Source: Verrucomicrobiota bacterium (GTDB taxonomy: Bacteria > Verrucomicrobiota > Verrucomicrobiia > Chthoniobacterales > UBA10450). From it: a stretch of 8,938 bases of DNA. Both the position numbers and the translations under genes were made by a program. Of this stretch, positions 1 to 5,964 are shown piece after piece. Where the stretch lies: assembly GCA_003218525.1 (NCBI GenBank), contig QHNU01000188.1:7877-16814 (forward strand), in the 5' to 3' direction. Each line of letters starts with the position of its first letter. Positions within the stretch are counted from its first letter, which is position 1. Under the pieces are notes generated by a model. That model saw nothing but the letters and a program-made list of their open reading frames with translations. It made no database searches and had not been told where the DNA came from.

Positions 1-443
1 CGATCTGGCCGCACGATAACGCGTTGATCGCCGCCGGCTTTGGCCGCTATCGATTGATGAATGAGGCCGTCAAGATTCTCACGGGCATCTTTGATGCGAG
101 CCTCTTTTTCGACTTGCACCGGCTCCCGGAACTTTTCTGCGGCTTTATTCGACGTGCCGGAGAAGGGCCTACGTTATATCCCGTTGCGTGTGCCCCACAG
201 GCGTGGGCAGCGGGCGCCGTTTTCCTTCTGCTTCAGGGATGCTTAGGACTCCGTGTACTGCCTGTGGAGAAAAGACTCGTTCTCTCGGCGCCTGTATTGC
301 CGGAATTCCTGCGGCAGGTGACAATCCAAAGACTGCAGGTAGGAGAGGCCTGCCTTGACCTCTCGCTCACCAGAAGCGACGAAGGCGTAGGGGTGAACGT
401 GCTCCGAAAAGAAGGCGATGTGGAAGTTGTAGTACTAAAGTGA
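1..443 (+). CDS. Glycogen debranching enzyme-like protein, C-terminal part (5' end outside window)
   Basis: This is the last 147 residues of a gene that begins before the window; the reading frame starts at base 3 and is open from the left edge to the TGA at 441-443. The visible part opens with IWPHDNALIAAGFGRY and continues through RLPELFCGF and YPVACAPQAWAAGAVFLLLQ. These are, from memory, hallmarks of the (alpha/alpha)6-barrel domain of bacterial amylo-alpha-1,6-glucosidase/GDE_C-type proteins, which act on alpha-1,6 branches of glycogen-like glucans in the cytoplasm. The acidic residues in WPHDN and PELFCG probably line the active site, which is inference. The last 50 or so residues (from LRVLPVEKRL to VEVVVLK) look like the small beta-rich cap common after this barrel. 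The TTG at 24 is internal and not the true start. Substrate specificity within the family cannot be settled from this fragment. Confidence 0.85.
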   Translation, partial: IWPHDNALIAAGFGRYRLMNEAVKILTGIFDASLFFDLHRLPELFCGFIRRAGEGPTLYPVACAPQAWAAGAVFLLLQGCLGLRVLPVEKRLVLSAPVLPEFLRQVTIQRLQVGEACLDLSLTRSDEGVGVNVLRKEGDVEVVVLK

Positions 444-558
444 TCGACTGAGCTTCACCAAGGCCGGGAGAAAGTAGCAAAGCGACGCGGGTGGCGCGGG
501 TGATAACCCGGAGAAAGAGCGGGGTGCGGAGTGAACGAGAGAGCAAATGGAGTACTAA
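431..558. repeat. 8-base direct repeat AGTACTAA flanking 112 bases
   Basis: The word AGTACTAA occurs at 431-438, in the last codons of the debranching enzyme gene, and again at 551-558, just before the AT-rich island. The bases between them are purine-rich (several GGAGAAAG-like words) and contain a short perfect hairpin CGGGT-GATA-ACCCG at 497-510. No coding signal was recognised between the copies. The repeat could be chance or the scar of a small duplication; no inverted terminal repeats support a mobile element. Confidence 0.3.
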
Positions 559-582
559 GATGGTGATTTGGACGGAAAGCAA

Positions 583-614
583 CCTAATTATTATTGTACA
601 TATCATAAATATAG
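583..614 (+). promoter_or_regulatory. AT-rich island, possible promoter region for the zinc-ribbon gene
   Basis: About 30 bases of almost pure A/T (centred on TTATTGTACATATCATAAAT) stand out sharply from the GC-rich sequence on both sides, roughly 90-120 bases before the preferred ATG at 703. Words such as TATCAT (601-606) and TATAGA (610-615) resemble a -10 box, but none has a good TTGACA-like -35 box at 16-18 bases. The case for a promoter therefore rests on composition and position only. The island also argues that the extended reading frame from the TTG at 568 is not coding here. Confidence 0.25.
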
Positions 615-702
615 ACCGGTTGCTGCCTTCTGGACCGTTTTGGTGCTGGCTCACAATCAATCACTGACGCTGGCTCGCCAGGTGCTTCACGGTCTAGCTT
701 CT

Positions 703-1380
703 ATGAGCACTTCTCCTTCACTCCGCGATAATATTACCTCGTACGAGCCGACCGACTGTATCGGCCGCAACGACCAGGAAACGCCCCGGCTCTATTCTCT
801 TGCCCGCGCCCGGGATACACGTCGCAAAAACACGATCCGGTTCAAATGCGTGGAATGCAATCGCCAGATGGAAGCGCGCTCACAAGACGGAGGGGTGGAC
901 ACGCAGTGCCCGCATTGCAGCGCTCCAATAACCGTTCCGCGCATCCCGTCCAATCCCTATCTGCGTCCCATTCACATGATCGCTCGTCAGATCAAGGCGG
1001 TGCCATTCCCATTTCCGTATCTGCCGCAGGTTATCCAACTATCGGTGCTCGTGGCCGTGCTCGGGATCTTTGCCTTTCTTTTTATTACCATCGGTTTGGT
1101 CTCCCAGATTACCGGAATTCTCAAGGGGCTGATCGTGGACACGCGCAGGCATTTGCAAGAAGGATCTGCGGTTGAACGAAGTGCCCAAGCCATTAGCATC
1201 GCCATTTACGCGGGCCTGTGGCTTCCGTTCTGGCTGATTCAATTGCCGTTTTCGTTCATCGGGTCACTTTGGACTGCTCGCCGATTTGGCGCGCTGGTCG
1301 CGGTCGCGATATTTTTGGCCGTCATTGACGCGATCGCGTTTTATTCGCCACAGATCATCAGACTGTTGCACTCGTTCTAA
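703..1380 (+). CDS. Zinc-ribbon integral membrane protein of unknown function
   Basis: A 225-residue protein if read from the ATG at 703 (MSTSPSLRDN); the same frame can be extended to a TTG at 568, but the extra 45 residues run through the AT-rich island and look non-coding. No clear ribosome binding site precedes either start. From the ATG, residues about 45-80 form a zinc ribbon with two CxxC knuckles (CVEC at 49-52 and CPHC at 69-72), in a context (IRFKCVEC..., CPHCSAPITVP) typical of small rubredoxin-like ribbons. Three hydrophobic segments follow at roughly residues 110-137, 163-187 and 195-215. The likely layout is a cytosolic metal-binding head on a membrane anchor. The segment before the second helix (DTRRHLQEGSAVERSAQAI) is charged. 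No named family was recognised and no function is claimed. The gene stands alone, with a hairpin after its stop. Confidence 0.7.
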   Translation: MSTSPSLRDNITSYEPTDCIGRNDQETPRLYSLARARDTRRKNTIRFKCVECNRQMEARSQDGGVDTQCPHCSAPITVPRIPSNPYLRPIHMIARQIKAVPFPFPYLPQVIQLSVLVAVLGIFAFLFITIGLVSQITGILKGLIVDTRRHLQEGSAVERSAQAISIAIYAGLWLPFWLIQLPFSFIGSLWTARRFGALVAVAIFLAVIDAIAFYSPQIIRLLHSF

Positions 1381-1409
1381 GCAGCAGATCGGCTTGATTT
1401 GATTGTGGC

Positions 1410-1436
1410 CGGGCTTGCGACAGCGCCGCAGGCCCG
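1410..1436 (+). terminator. GC-rich hairpin after the zinc-ribbon gene
   Basis: CGGGCTTGCG (1410-1419) pairs with CGCAGGCCCG (1427-1436) over ten base pairs, including one G-T wobble, around a 7-base loop. It lies 29 bases after the TAA at 1378-1380, a position that fits a transcript 3' end. There is no run of T after the stem, so it is not a standard intrinsic terminator. It might block 3' exonucleases, act with Rho, or be incidental. Confidence 0.4.
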
Positions 1437-1935
1437 CTCATGGTTCGATCTGATCCGACAACATTTGTTGCTTCTTTTGGGCCAGCGATCGCTCATGGGT
1501 GCCGTAATGGCCTAGGCGAGACAAATTTCGCTGAGACAGCGGACGCTCAACTCTGATGCGATGGTGTGCGCGAAATGCTGTAGCGCGCGCGCTGTCCCTA
1601 GCGCATATCAAATTCACTATCCACTGAGGACTCCGAAAGTCTTCGGGAGTAGGCAAGTGGACACTACAACACCGGTAACGCAGCCGCACTCCGTTCTCCG
1701 GGCTAAAGGAGTCAGAATTAGACATTGAAGTAATCACGACGCGTCTACTGGGAAGAGAAATGGGAAGTGGAAATTGCGGAGCGAGCGGAATAAACAGACT
1801 CGCATTCTTACTGATAATAATTGAAGTGTTGGCGAGCCCACCCAAAGGGGGCAGGCAAAGAGCGGATCTGACCACGAGAACAGCTGATCAAGCACCATTG
1901 AGAAGTCCGATTCAACATTCACCGTTTCAATAATC
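1437..1935. other. Intergenic stretch with no convincing gene
   Basis: About 500 bases between the hairpin and coaE. Reading frames exist on the minus strand (notably 1438-1875 and 1734-1937), but their translations show no domain, signal peptide or membrane pattern, are unusually rich in Ser, Arg, Leu and Pro, and have no ribosome binding site. No tRNA cloverleaf, rRNA fragment or known riboswitch was recognised by eye. Small symmetric words occur, such as AGCGATCGCT at 1484-1493 and CAACA-TT-TGTTG near 1460, but nothing extended. The coaE promoter should lie here. A -10-like GATAAT sits at 1813-1818 and a -35-like TTGAGA at 1898-1903, but neither has a good partner box. Confidence 0.5.
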
Positions 1936-2535
1936 ATGAGTGTGATTGGGATTACCGGCGGGATTTCGACCGGTAAAACCGCGTTTGCAGACTATCTCCG
2001 CGCACTGATACCTAAAGCGCGGTTTTTTGATGCGGATTCAATGGCCCGCGAGCTGACCCGCTCCGACGAGAAGGTACTCGGAGAAATCCGAGCACGGTTT
2101 GGTCCGGCCGTGTTTCAAAAAAATGGGGAGTTGAATCGAGGGGCACTCCGGGCGATAGTTTTTGACGCGCCGGAAAAACGACGCGATCTCGAACAAATCC
2201 TTCATCCGCCAATTCGCCAGCGTTGGAGCGGCGAAGCGGAAAGATACCGGAATTCCACTGAATTATTTTTTGCAGATATACCACTTCTTTACGAGACCGA
2301 TGGTGACACGCTTTGTGATCGCGTGATTGTGGTGGCTTGCTCAGAAGATATCCAGATGGAACGATTGATGAGGCGAACGGGAATGACCGAAGCGGAGTCA
2401 CAAACTGTGATCCGCGCGCAAATGCCACTGCCGGAAAAAATCAAGAGAGCCGATCACGTCGTTTGGAATAACGGACCCCAGAGCGTACTCGCTGATCAAG
2501 CGCGACTGTTGGTCAATTTGTGGACGAGACGATGA
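1936..2535 (+). CDS. coaE: Dephospho-CoA kinase
   Basis: This 199-residue protein, a normal length for the family, catalyses the last step of coenzyme A synthesis: ATP-dependent phosphorylation of the ribose 3'-OH of dephospho-CoA, in the cytosol. A P-loop opens the protein (GGISTGKT, residues 8-15), followed by the DAD motif (32-34), the FDAPEKRRDLEQILHP segment of the CoA-binding domain (76-91), DIPLLYE (114-120), the lid region with RRTGMTEAES (146-155) and RAQMP (160-164), and the late DHVVWNNG (173-180). The P-loop reads ISTGKT where many homologues have IGSGKS, but the invariant Gly, Lys and hydroxyl residues are kept. The ATG at 1936 is chosen because the P-loop follows directly; the bases before it (CCGTTTCAATAATC) have no Shine-Dalgarno sequence. 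It is the first gene of the coaE-rho-rnd unit, and its TGA overlaps the rho ATG. Confidence 0.95.
   Translation: MSVIGITGGISTGKTAFADYLRALIPKARFFDADSMARELTRSDEKVLGEIRARFGPAVFQKNGELNRGALRAIVFDAPEKRRDLEQILHPPIRQRWSGEAERYRNSTELFFADIPLLYETDGDTLCDRVIVVACSEDIQMERLMRRTGMTEAESQTVIRAQMPLPEKIKRADHVVWNNGPQSVLADQARLLVNLWTRR
2532..2535 (+). promoter_or_regulatory. ATGA start/stop overlap, coaE to rho
   Basis: The rho ATG (2532-2534) shares bases with the coaE TGA (2533-2535). Such overlaps usually mean termination-reinitiation coupling, so rho translation probably depends on ribosomes finishing coaE. No strong Shine-Dalgarno sequence precedes the ATG; only a weak GGACGAG lies a few bases upstream. Confidence 0.75.
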
Positions 2536-3896
2536 GCGAATCGGTTCCTCTTACCGAGGCAAATGATCCCGGCCCAGAGTCCGCCACCGTACCCGCGGTA
2601 GTGAATGAAGGGGCGCCGGCTCGGAAAAAGGATGTGCCTGCCTCGGTGGACTTGAATGCGTTGCACAAGCTTTCGCCAGAAGAGCTGGCGGCACTCGCGC
2701 AACAATTTGATATTTTTTTGCATCCGGCGCGGACCCGGCATTACCAGATTCTCGACTTGTTGCGCGGAGCATTGAGTGCCGGATCGACGGTTACGGCCGA
2801 AGGCTTTATTGATCAGGTCGGCGATTCCTTTACGCTGTTGCGGTGGCCGGAACTGAACTTCTTGCCGGTACCGGAAGACGCAGGGGTGCCGCGCGCACTG
2901 CTACAACAATTTCATCTGCGCCCTGGGCAGAAAGTGGGAGGGAAATTGCGACTACCGCGTGAGCGCGAGAAATCGCTGATGCTCGATCAGATCACGACAA
3001 TCGAAAGCGCGCCGGTCGCCGAGTGGAGTGAAAAAAAAGATTTTGAGAACCTGACGCCGCTTTATCCGGAAGGGCGAATCTTGCTCGAGAACGACACCAC
3101 CAAGTCACTGGAAGCGCGTGCGGTCGATTTGCTTGCGCCGCTGGGTCGCGGACAGCGCGGCTTAATCGTATCGCCGCCGCGGGTTGGCAAAACGATTTTG
3201 CTCAAGGAAATCGCCAAGGCGATTCGAGTGAATCATCCTGAGATTGAACTGATTATTCTTCTAGTAGACGAACGCCCTGAGGAGGTGACTGATTTGGAAC
3301 GTGAGGTGGATTGCCAAATCTACAGCTCCACCTTTGACGAAAGCTCGCAACGACATATCCAGGTCGCGGAACTGGTGCTGGAACGCGCCAAACGGCTGGT
3401 GGAATTGAAAAAGGACGTGGTCATTTTGCTCGACAGCATTACCCGACTGGCCCGGGGTTATAACAATCTGCAACCGGGTCGCGGCCGGATTATGTCCGGG
3501 GGTGTCGAGGCCAAGGCGCTCATGAAACCGAAGCGATTTTTCGGGGCAGCGCGCAACGTGGAAGAAGGCGGCAGCCTGACCATTCTCGCCACCGCTTTAA
3601 CCGATACTGGCAGCCGTATGGACGAAGTGATTTTCGAGGAGTTCAAAGGCACTGGAAACATGGAGCTGCATCTCGACCGGGCGTTGGTGGAAAAAAGGAT
3701 GTATCCCGCGATTCACCCACTACAAACCGCCACTCGCCGGGAGGACCTACTCTATCATCCAGATGAATTGGAGCGGGTGCACGTGTTGCGGAAAACAATG
3801 GCCGCGCTTCCGCCAATCGAAGCAATGGAAATTTTGATTTCGAATCTCCAAGCAACGAAAACGAATGCCGAGTTGCTTCTGGCAGGGCTGCGGTGA
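2532..3896 (+). CDS. rho: Transcription termination factor Rho
   Basis: Rho is a hexameric RNA-dependent ATPase that translocates along nascent RNA and stops RNA polymerase. From the ATG at 2532 the protein has 454 residues; a GTG four codons upstream (2520) is possible, but the ATGA overlap with the coaE stop favours the ATG. A low-complexity acidic head (1-38) precedes a Rho N-terminal helical domain (about 40-82), an OB-fold RNA-binding domain (about 85-160) and the RecA-like motor. Motor motifs: Walker A PPRVGKT (215-221), catalytic DERPEEVT with Glu247, Walker B VVILLD (296-301), Q-loop region NLQPGRGRIMSGG (312-324), KPKRFFGAARN (332-342), GSRMDEVIFEEFKGTGN (360-376) and the likely arginine finger in HLDR (Arg383). 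The motor is complete. The primary RNA site is divergent: where E. coli has DGFGFLR and PDDIYVS, this has DSFTLLR and PEDAGVP. I recall this form from Verrucomicrobia, so it is probably lineage-specific rather than defective. Confidence 0.97.
   Translation: MSESVPLTEANDPGPESATVPAVVNEGAPARKKDVPASVDLNALHKLSPEELAALAQQFDIFLHPARTRHYQILDLLRGALSAGSTVTAEGFIDQVGDSFTLLRWPELNFLPVPEDAGVPRALLQQFHLRPGQKVGGKLRLPREREKSLMLDQITTIESAPVAEWSEKKDFENLTPLYPEGRILLENDTTKSLEARAVDLLAPLGRGQRGLIVSPPRVGKTILLKEIAKAIRVNHPEIELIILLVDERPEEVTDLEREVDCQIYSSTFDESSQRHIQVAELVLERAKRLVELKKDVVILLDSITRLARGYNNLQPGRGRIMSGGVEAKALMKPKRFFGAARNVEEGGSLTILATALTDTGSRMDEVIFEEFKGTGNMELHLDRALVEKRMYPAIHPLQTATRREDLLYHPDELERVHVLRKTMAALPPIEAMEILISNLQATKTNAELLLAGLR
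3893..3896 (+). promoter_or_regulatory. GTGA start/stop overlap, rho to rnd
   Basis: The GTG start of the RNase D gene (3893-3895) overlaps the rho TGA (3894-3896). A short AGGG at 3884-3887, five bases before the GTG, could serve as a weak ribosome binding site. The arrangement repeats the coaE-rho junction and supports one co-translated unit. Confidence 0.7.
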
Positions 3897-4963
3897 TCGC
3901 ATCGGTTAAGCAGCTGGCGGAACTAATTCCGCTGATCGAACGAAACGCCCGAGTCGCAGTCGATACTGAAGCAGACAGCCTGCACTGCTATCGAGAAAAG
4001 CTTTGCCTGGTCCAAGTGAGCGTCCCCGAGGGCGACTTCCTGATCGATCCCCTGGCCGGAACTGATTTGTCTTTGCTAGCCGCCGTTCTTACAACAAAGG
4101 AGATTGTTTTGCACGGCGCCGACTACGACCTGCGAATGCTGCGCCGTGGTCTGACTTTCCAACCGACACGCGTTTTCGACACCATGATAGCGGCGCGTCT
4201 GCTCGGTTTGCGCGAGTTCAGTTACGCTGCTCTGGTCGAAAAATACTTCGGCGTCCAACTGACAAAGGGCTCCCAGAAGGCGAATTGGGCCCAGCGACCA
4301 CTTTCGTCACAGATGGAGCGCTACGCCCGCAACGACACACATTACCTCTTGCCCCTGGCGCAAACGCTCGAGCAGCAGTTGAACGAACGCGGCCGCCTAG
4401 GTTGGTTTTTTCAATCTTGCGAGCGCGTGATCTCAGCGGCAGCGATTGACCGCGAGCGCAATGCCGAAGAAGTCTGGCGCGTTCGTGGCTCCGGGGCTAT
4501 GCGCGGAGTGGCCGCAGCCGTATTACGATCGATTTGGACCTGGCGGGAAACGGAAGCGCAGCGGGTGGATCGTCCACCATTCCATATCTTACGCAATGAG
4601 CAGTTAATCCAAGCGGCGGAAACGGCAGTCAACGGAAAGATGCTGCATTTCAGGCACTTTTCAGAACGGCGCACGCGAGACTTTCGAGCGGCGATCCAAA
4701 CGGCACTGGCTTTGACAGAAGAAGACTGGCCAAAGGCACGGGGTCGGCGTGGTGAGCGACCAACCAAGGAAGTGGAACGGGCGGCGGAAGAGATGCGCAA
4801 ACGGCGCGACGCGGCAGCGCACGAACTTGGCATTGAACCCTCCTTTATCGCACCCCGAGCGACGATCGATGCGATTGCGGCGGATGGGTCCCGGACTAAT
4901 CAGCTCCTCGTTTCCTGGCAACGCAAGTTGTTGGGTTGCAAAGGCCAGACCGGGTCGCAATAG
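3893..4963 (+). CDS. rnd: Ribonuclease D-like 3'-5' exonuclease
   Basis: A 356-residue protein, close to the usual length of RNase D, which trims 3' ends of tRNA precursors and other small structured RNAs in the cytosol with two metal ions. The DEDDy exonuclease core is intact: Exo I VDTEAD (Asp24, Glu26), Exo II HGADYDLRML (74-83, probable catalytic Asp79), FDTMIAARLLG (95-105) and Exo III YARNDTHYL (Tyr144, Asp148). The KGSQKANWAQRPLS segment (125-138) is typical of the family. Two helical HRDC-type RNA-binding domains follow, the first at about 203-275 (with RPPFHILRNEQLIQAA) and the second at about 292-345 (with LGIEPSFIAPRATIDAIAA), separated by a basic, Arg-rich linker. The GTG start is chosen for its overlap with the rho stop and because the exonuclease domain begins straight away. 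It is the last gene of the coaE-rho-rnd unit; no terminator hairpin was seen after its TAG. Confidence 0.93.
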   Translation: MIASVKQLAELIPLIERNARVAVDTEADSLHCYREKLCLVQVSVPEGDFLIDPLAGTDLSLLAAVLTTKEIVLHGADYDLRMLRRGLTFQPTRVFDTMIAARLLGLREFSYAALVEKYFGVQLTKGSQKANWAQRPLSSQMERYARNDTHYLLPLAQTLEQQLNERGRLGWFFQSCERVISAAAIDRERNAEEVWRVRGSGAMRGVAAAVLRSIWTWRETEAQRVDRPPFHILRNEQLIQAAETAVNGKMLHFRHFSERRTRDFRAAIQTALALTEEDWPKARGRRGERPTKEVERAAEEMRKRRDAAAHELGIEPSFIAPRATIDAIAADGSRTNQLLVSWQRKLLGCKGQTGSQ

Positions 4964-5019
4964 GCTTGACGAAGCCACTGAAGTTATCAACAAAGAGCGG
5001 CCCTCGCCCCCTTTTCCCG

Positions 5020-5961
5020 ATGCTTCGACCTGCCTTGTTTTATGGCCTGCTGGCCACCACAACGATTTTTGCTGCAAAGGCTGCCGTCGCGCAGACATCG
5101 CAAGCCGTGGATCGATCGCAGATTCTGCGGATTGAACCGGGAACTCGAGTCGGAGCCCCCAGCCTCCCTGACCAGGCTCTCGGTTATGCGGCACCGAGCG
5201 AAAATGACGCCGACCTCGGTGTCCAAGCGATTCTTAAGCGACAAGAACAATACCGGCCCTTTACCTTCACTCTCTCAGCGCCGTTTCTTTACACCACGAA
5301 TGTCGCGCTTACGAAAAATGGGGTGGTTGGCGATGGAGTGTTCTCGCCAGCCCTGACTCTGGCCTACCAGCCTCGCATTGCCAAGACGCTCTACGGTGAA
5401 TTCATCGTCGTGCAACAGCTTTTTTATTACGATAGCCAGACAGACTTTAATTTCACGAGCTTCGACGCGATCGCCGGCGTAGTGTGGTATATCCCTCAAT
5501 ACCACAATCTCATTCTTCGTCTGCGTTACGATTTTAATCGGCTCACCAACGACGAGTTCGACGAATTTTTCCAAAATCACTCCGTGATCGCGATTGCGGA
5601 GATGCCCTTCCAGTTTGCCCAGGCGATGCAGCTTAACCTTGGGGCGCTGGCCAACATTAGCATCTCCTCGAGCCCGCAATCGCCGCGGCGTAACGATTTC
5701 GAGGTCTATGCCGGATATGCCGTGCAGTTGAGCCGCTCTTTCTCGGTCGACGCAGTCGGCCGTTTTATAGTAAAAGATTATTACAAGGGCGATCGCACCG
5801 ATATTAACGAGATTCTTGCTCTGACCGCCAACTATCGTCCGAATTCTTGGCTAACACTGAGCGCAATCGCGACTTTCTCCTGGAACCAATCAAATCACGG
5901 CATATTTGACTACAAGGTCGCCGATGTCGGAGGGGGCGTTGCCGCCACGCTGAAGTTCTAA
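5020..5961 (+). CDS. Probable outer-membrane beta-barrel protein with signal peptide
   Basis: A 313-residue protein from the ATG at 5020. The frame can be extended upstream to a TTG at 4936, but that start lies inside rnd, and only the ATG puts a signal peptide at the N-terminus: MLRPALFYGLLATTTIFAA followed by a likely signal peptidase I site AVA-Q (after residue 24). After a short polar stretch (25-80), the rest is rich in alternating hydrophobic/polar strands with many aromatics (FTFTLSAPFLYTTNVAL, LYGEFIVVQQLFYY, NLILRLRYDFNRL, LTLSAIATFSW), and the chain ends VAATLKF. A terminal Phe after a strand is the usual recognition signal for outer-membrane barrel assembly. At about 290 mature residues it could form a barrel of 10-14 strands. 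It is too small for a TpsB transporter and shows no POTRA domains. The FecR/beta-helix gene starts 3 bases after its stop, so the two products probably act together. No Shine-Dalgarno sequence is visible. No named family was recognised. Confidence 0.8.
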   Translation: MLRPALFYGLLATTTIFAAKAAVAQTSQAVDRSQILRIEPGTRVGAPSLPDQALGYAAPSENDADLGVQAILKRQEQYRPFTFTLSAPFLYTTNVALTKNGVVGDGVFSPALTLAYQPRIAKTLYGEFIVVQQLFYYDSQTDFNFTSFDAIAGVVWYIPQYHNLILRLRYDFNRLTNDEFDEFFQNHSVIAIAEMPFQFAQAMQLNLGALANISISSSPQSPRRNDFEVYAGYAVQLSRSFSVDAVGRFIVKDYYKGDRTDINEILALTANYRPNSWLTLSAIATFSWNQSNHGIFDYKVADVGGGVAATLKF

Positions 5962-5964
5962 TAT

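Noticed and set aside
497..510. Terminator after the debranching enzyme gene
   Set aside because: The CGGGT/ACCCG stem is only five base pairs with no T run, too weak to call.
1438..1875. Minus-strand reading frame of 145 codons in the intergenic gap
   Set aside because: No recognisable domain, odd composition (rich in Ser, Arg, Leu and Pro), no ribosome binding site, and opposite in direction to all real genes. Kept as non-coding.
4966..4994. Promoter between rnd and the barrel gene (TTGACG at 4966)
   Set aside because: The -35-like word is good, but the only -10-like word (TTATCA at 4984) is 12 bases away, too close; at 17 bases there is only AACAAA.
4936..5019. Upstream extension of the barrel gene from a TTG
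   Set aside because: It overlaps the end of rnd and would bury the signal peptide; the ATG at 5020 gives a clean one.
4749..5135. + strand frame overlapping the end of rnd and the start of the barrel gene
   Set aside because: It lies out of frame with two well-supported genes and shows no domain.
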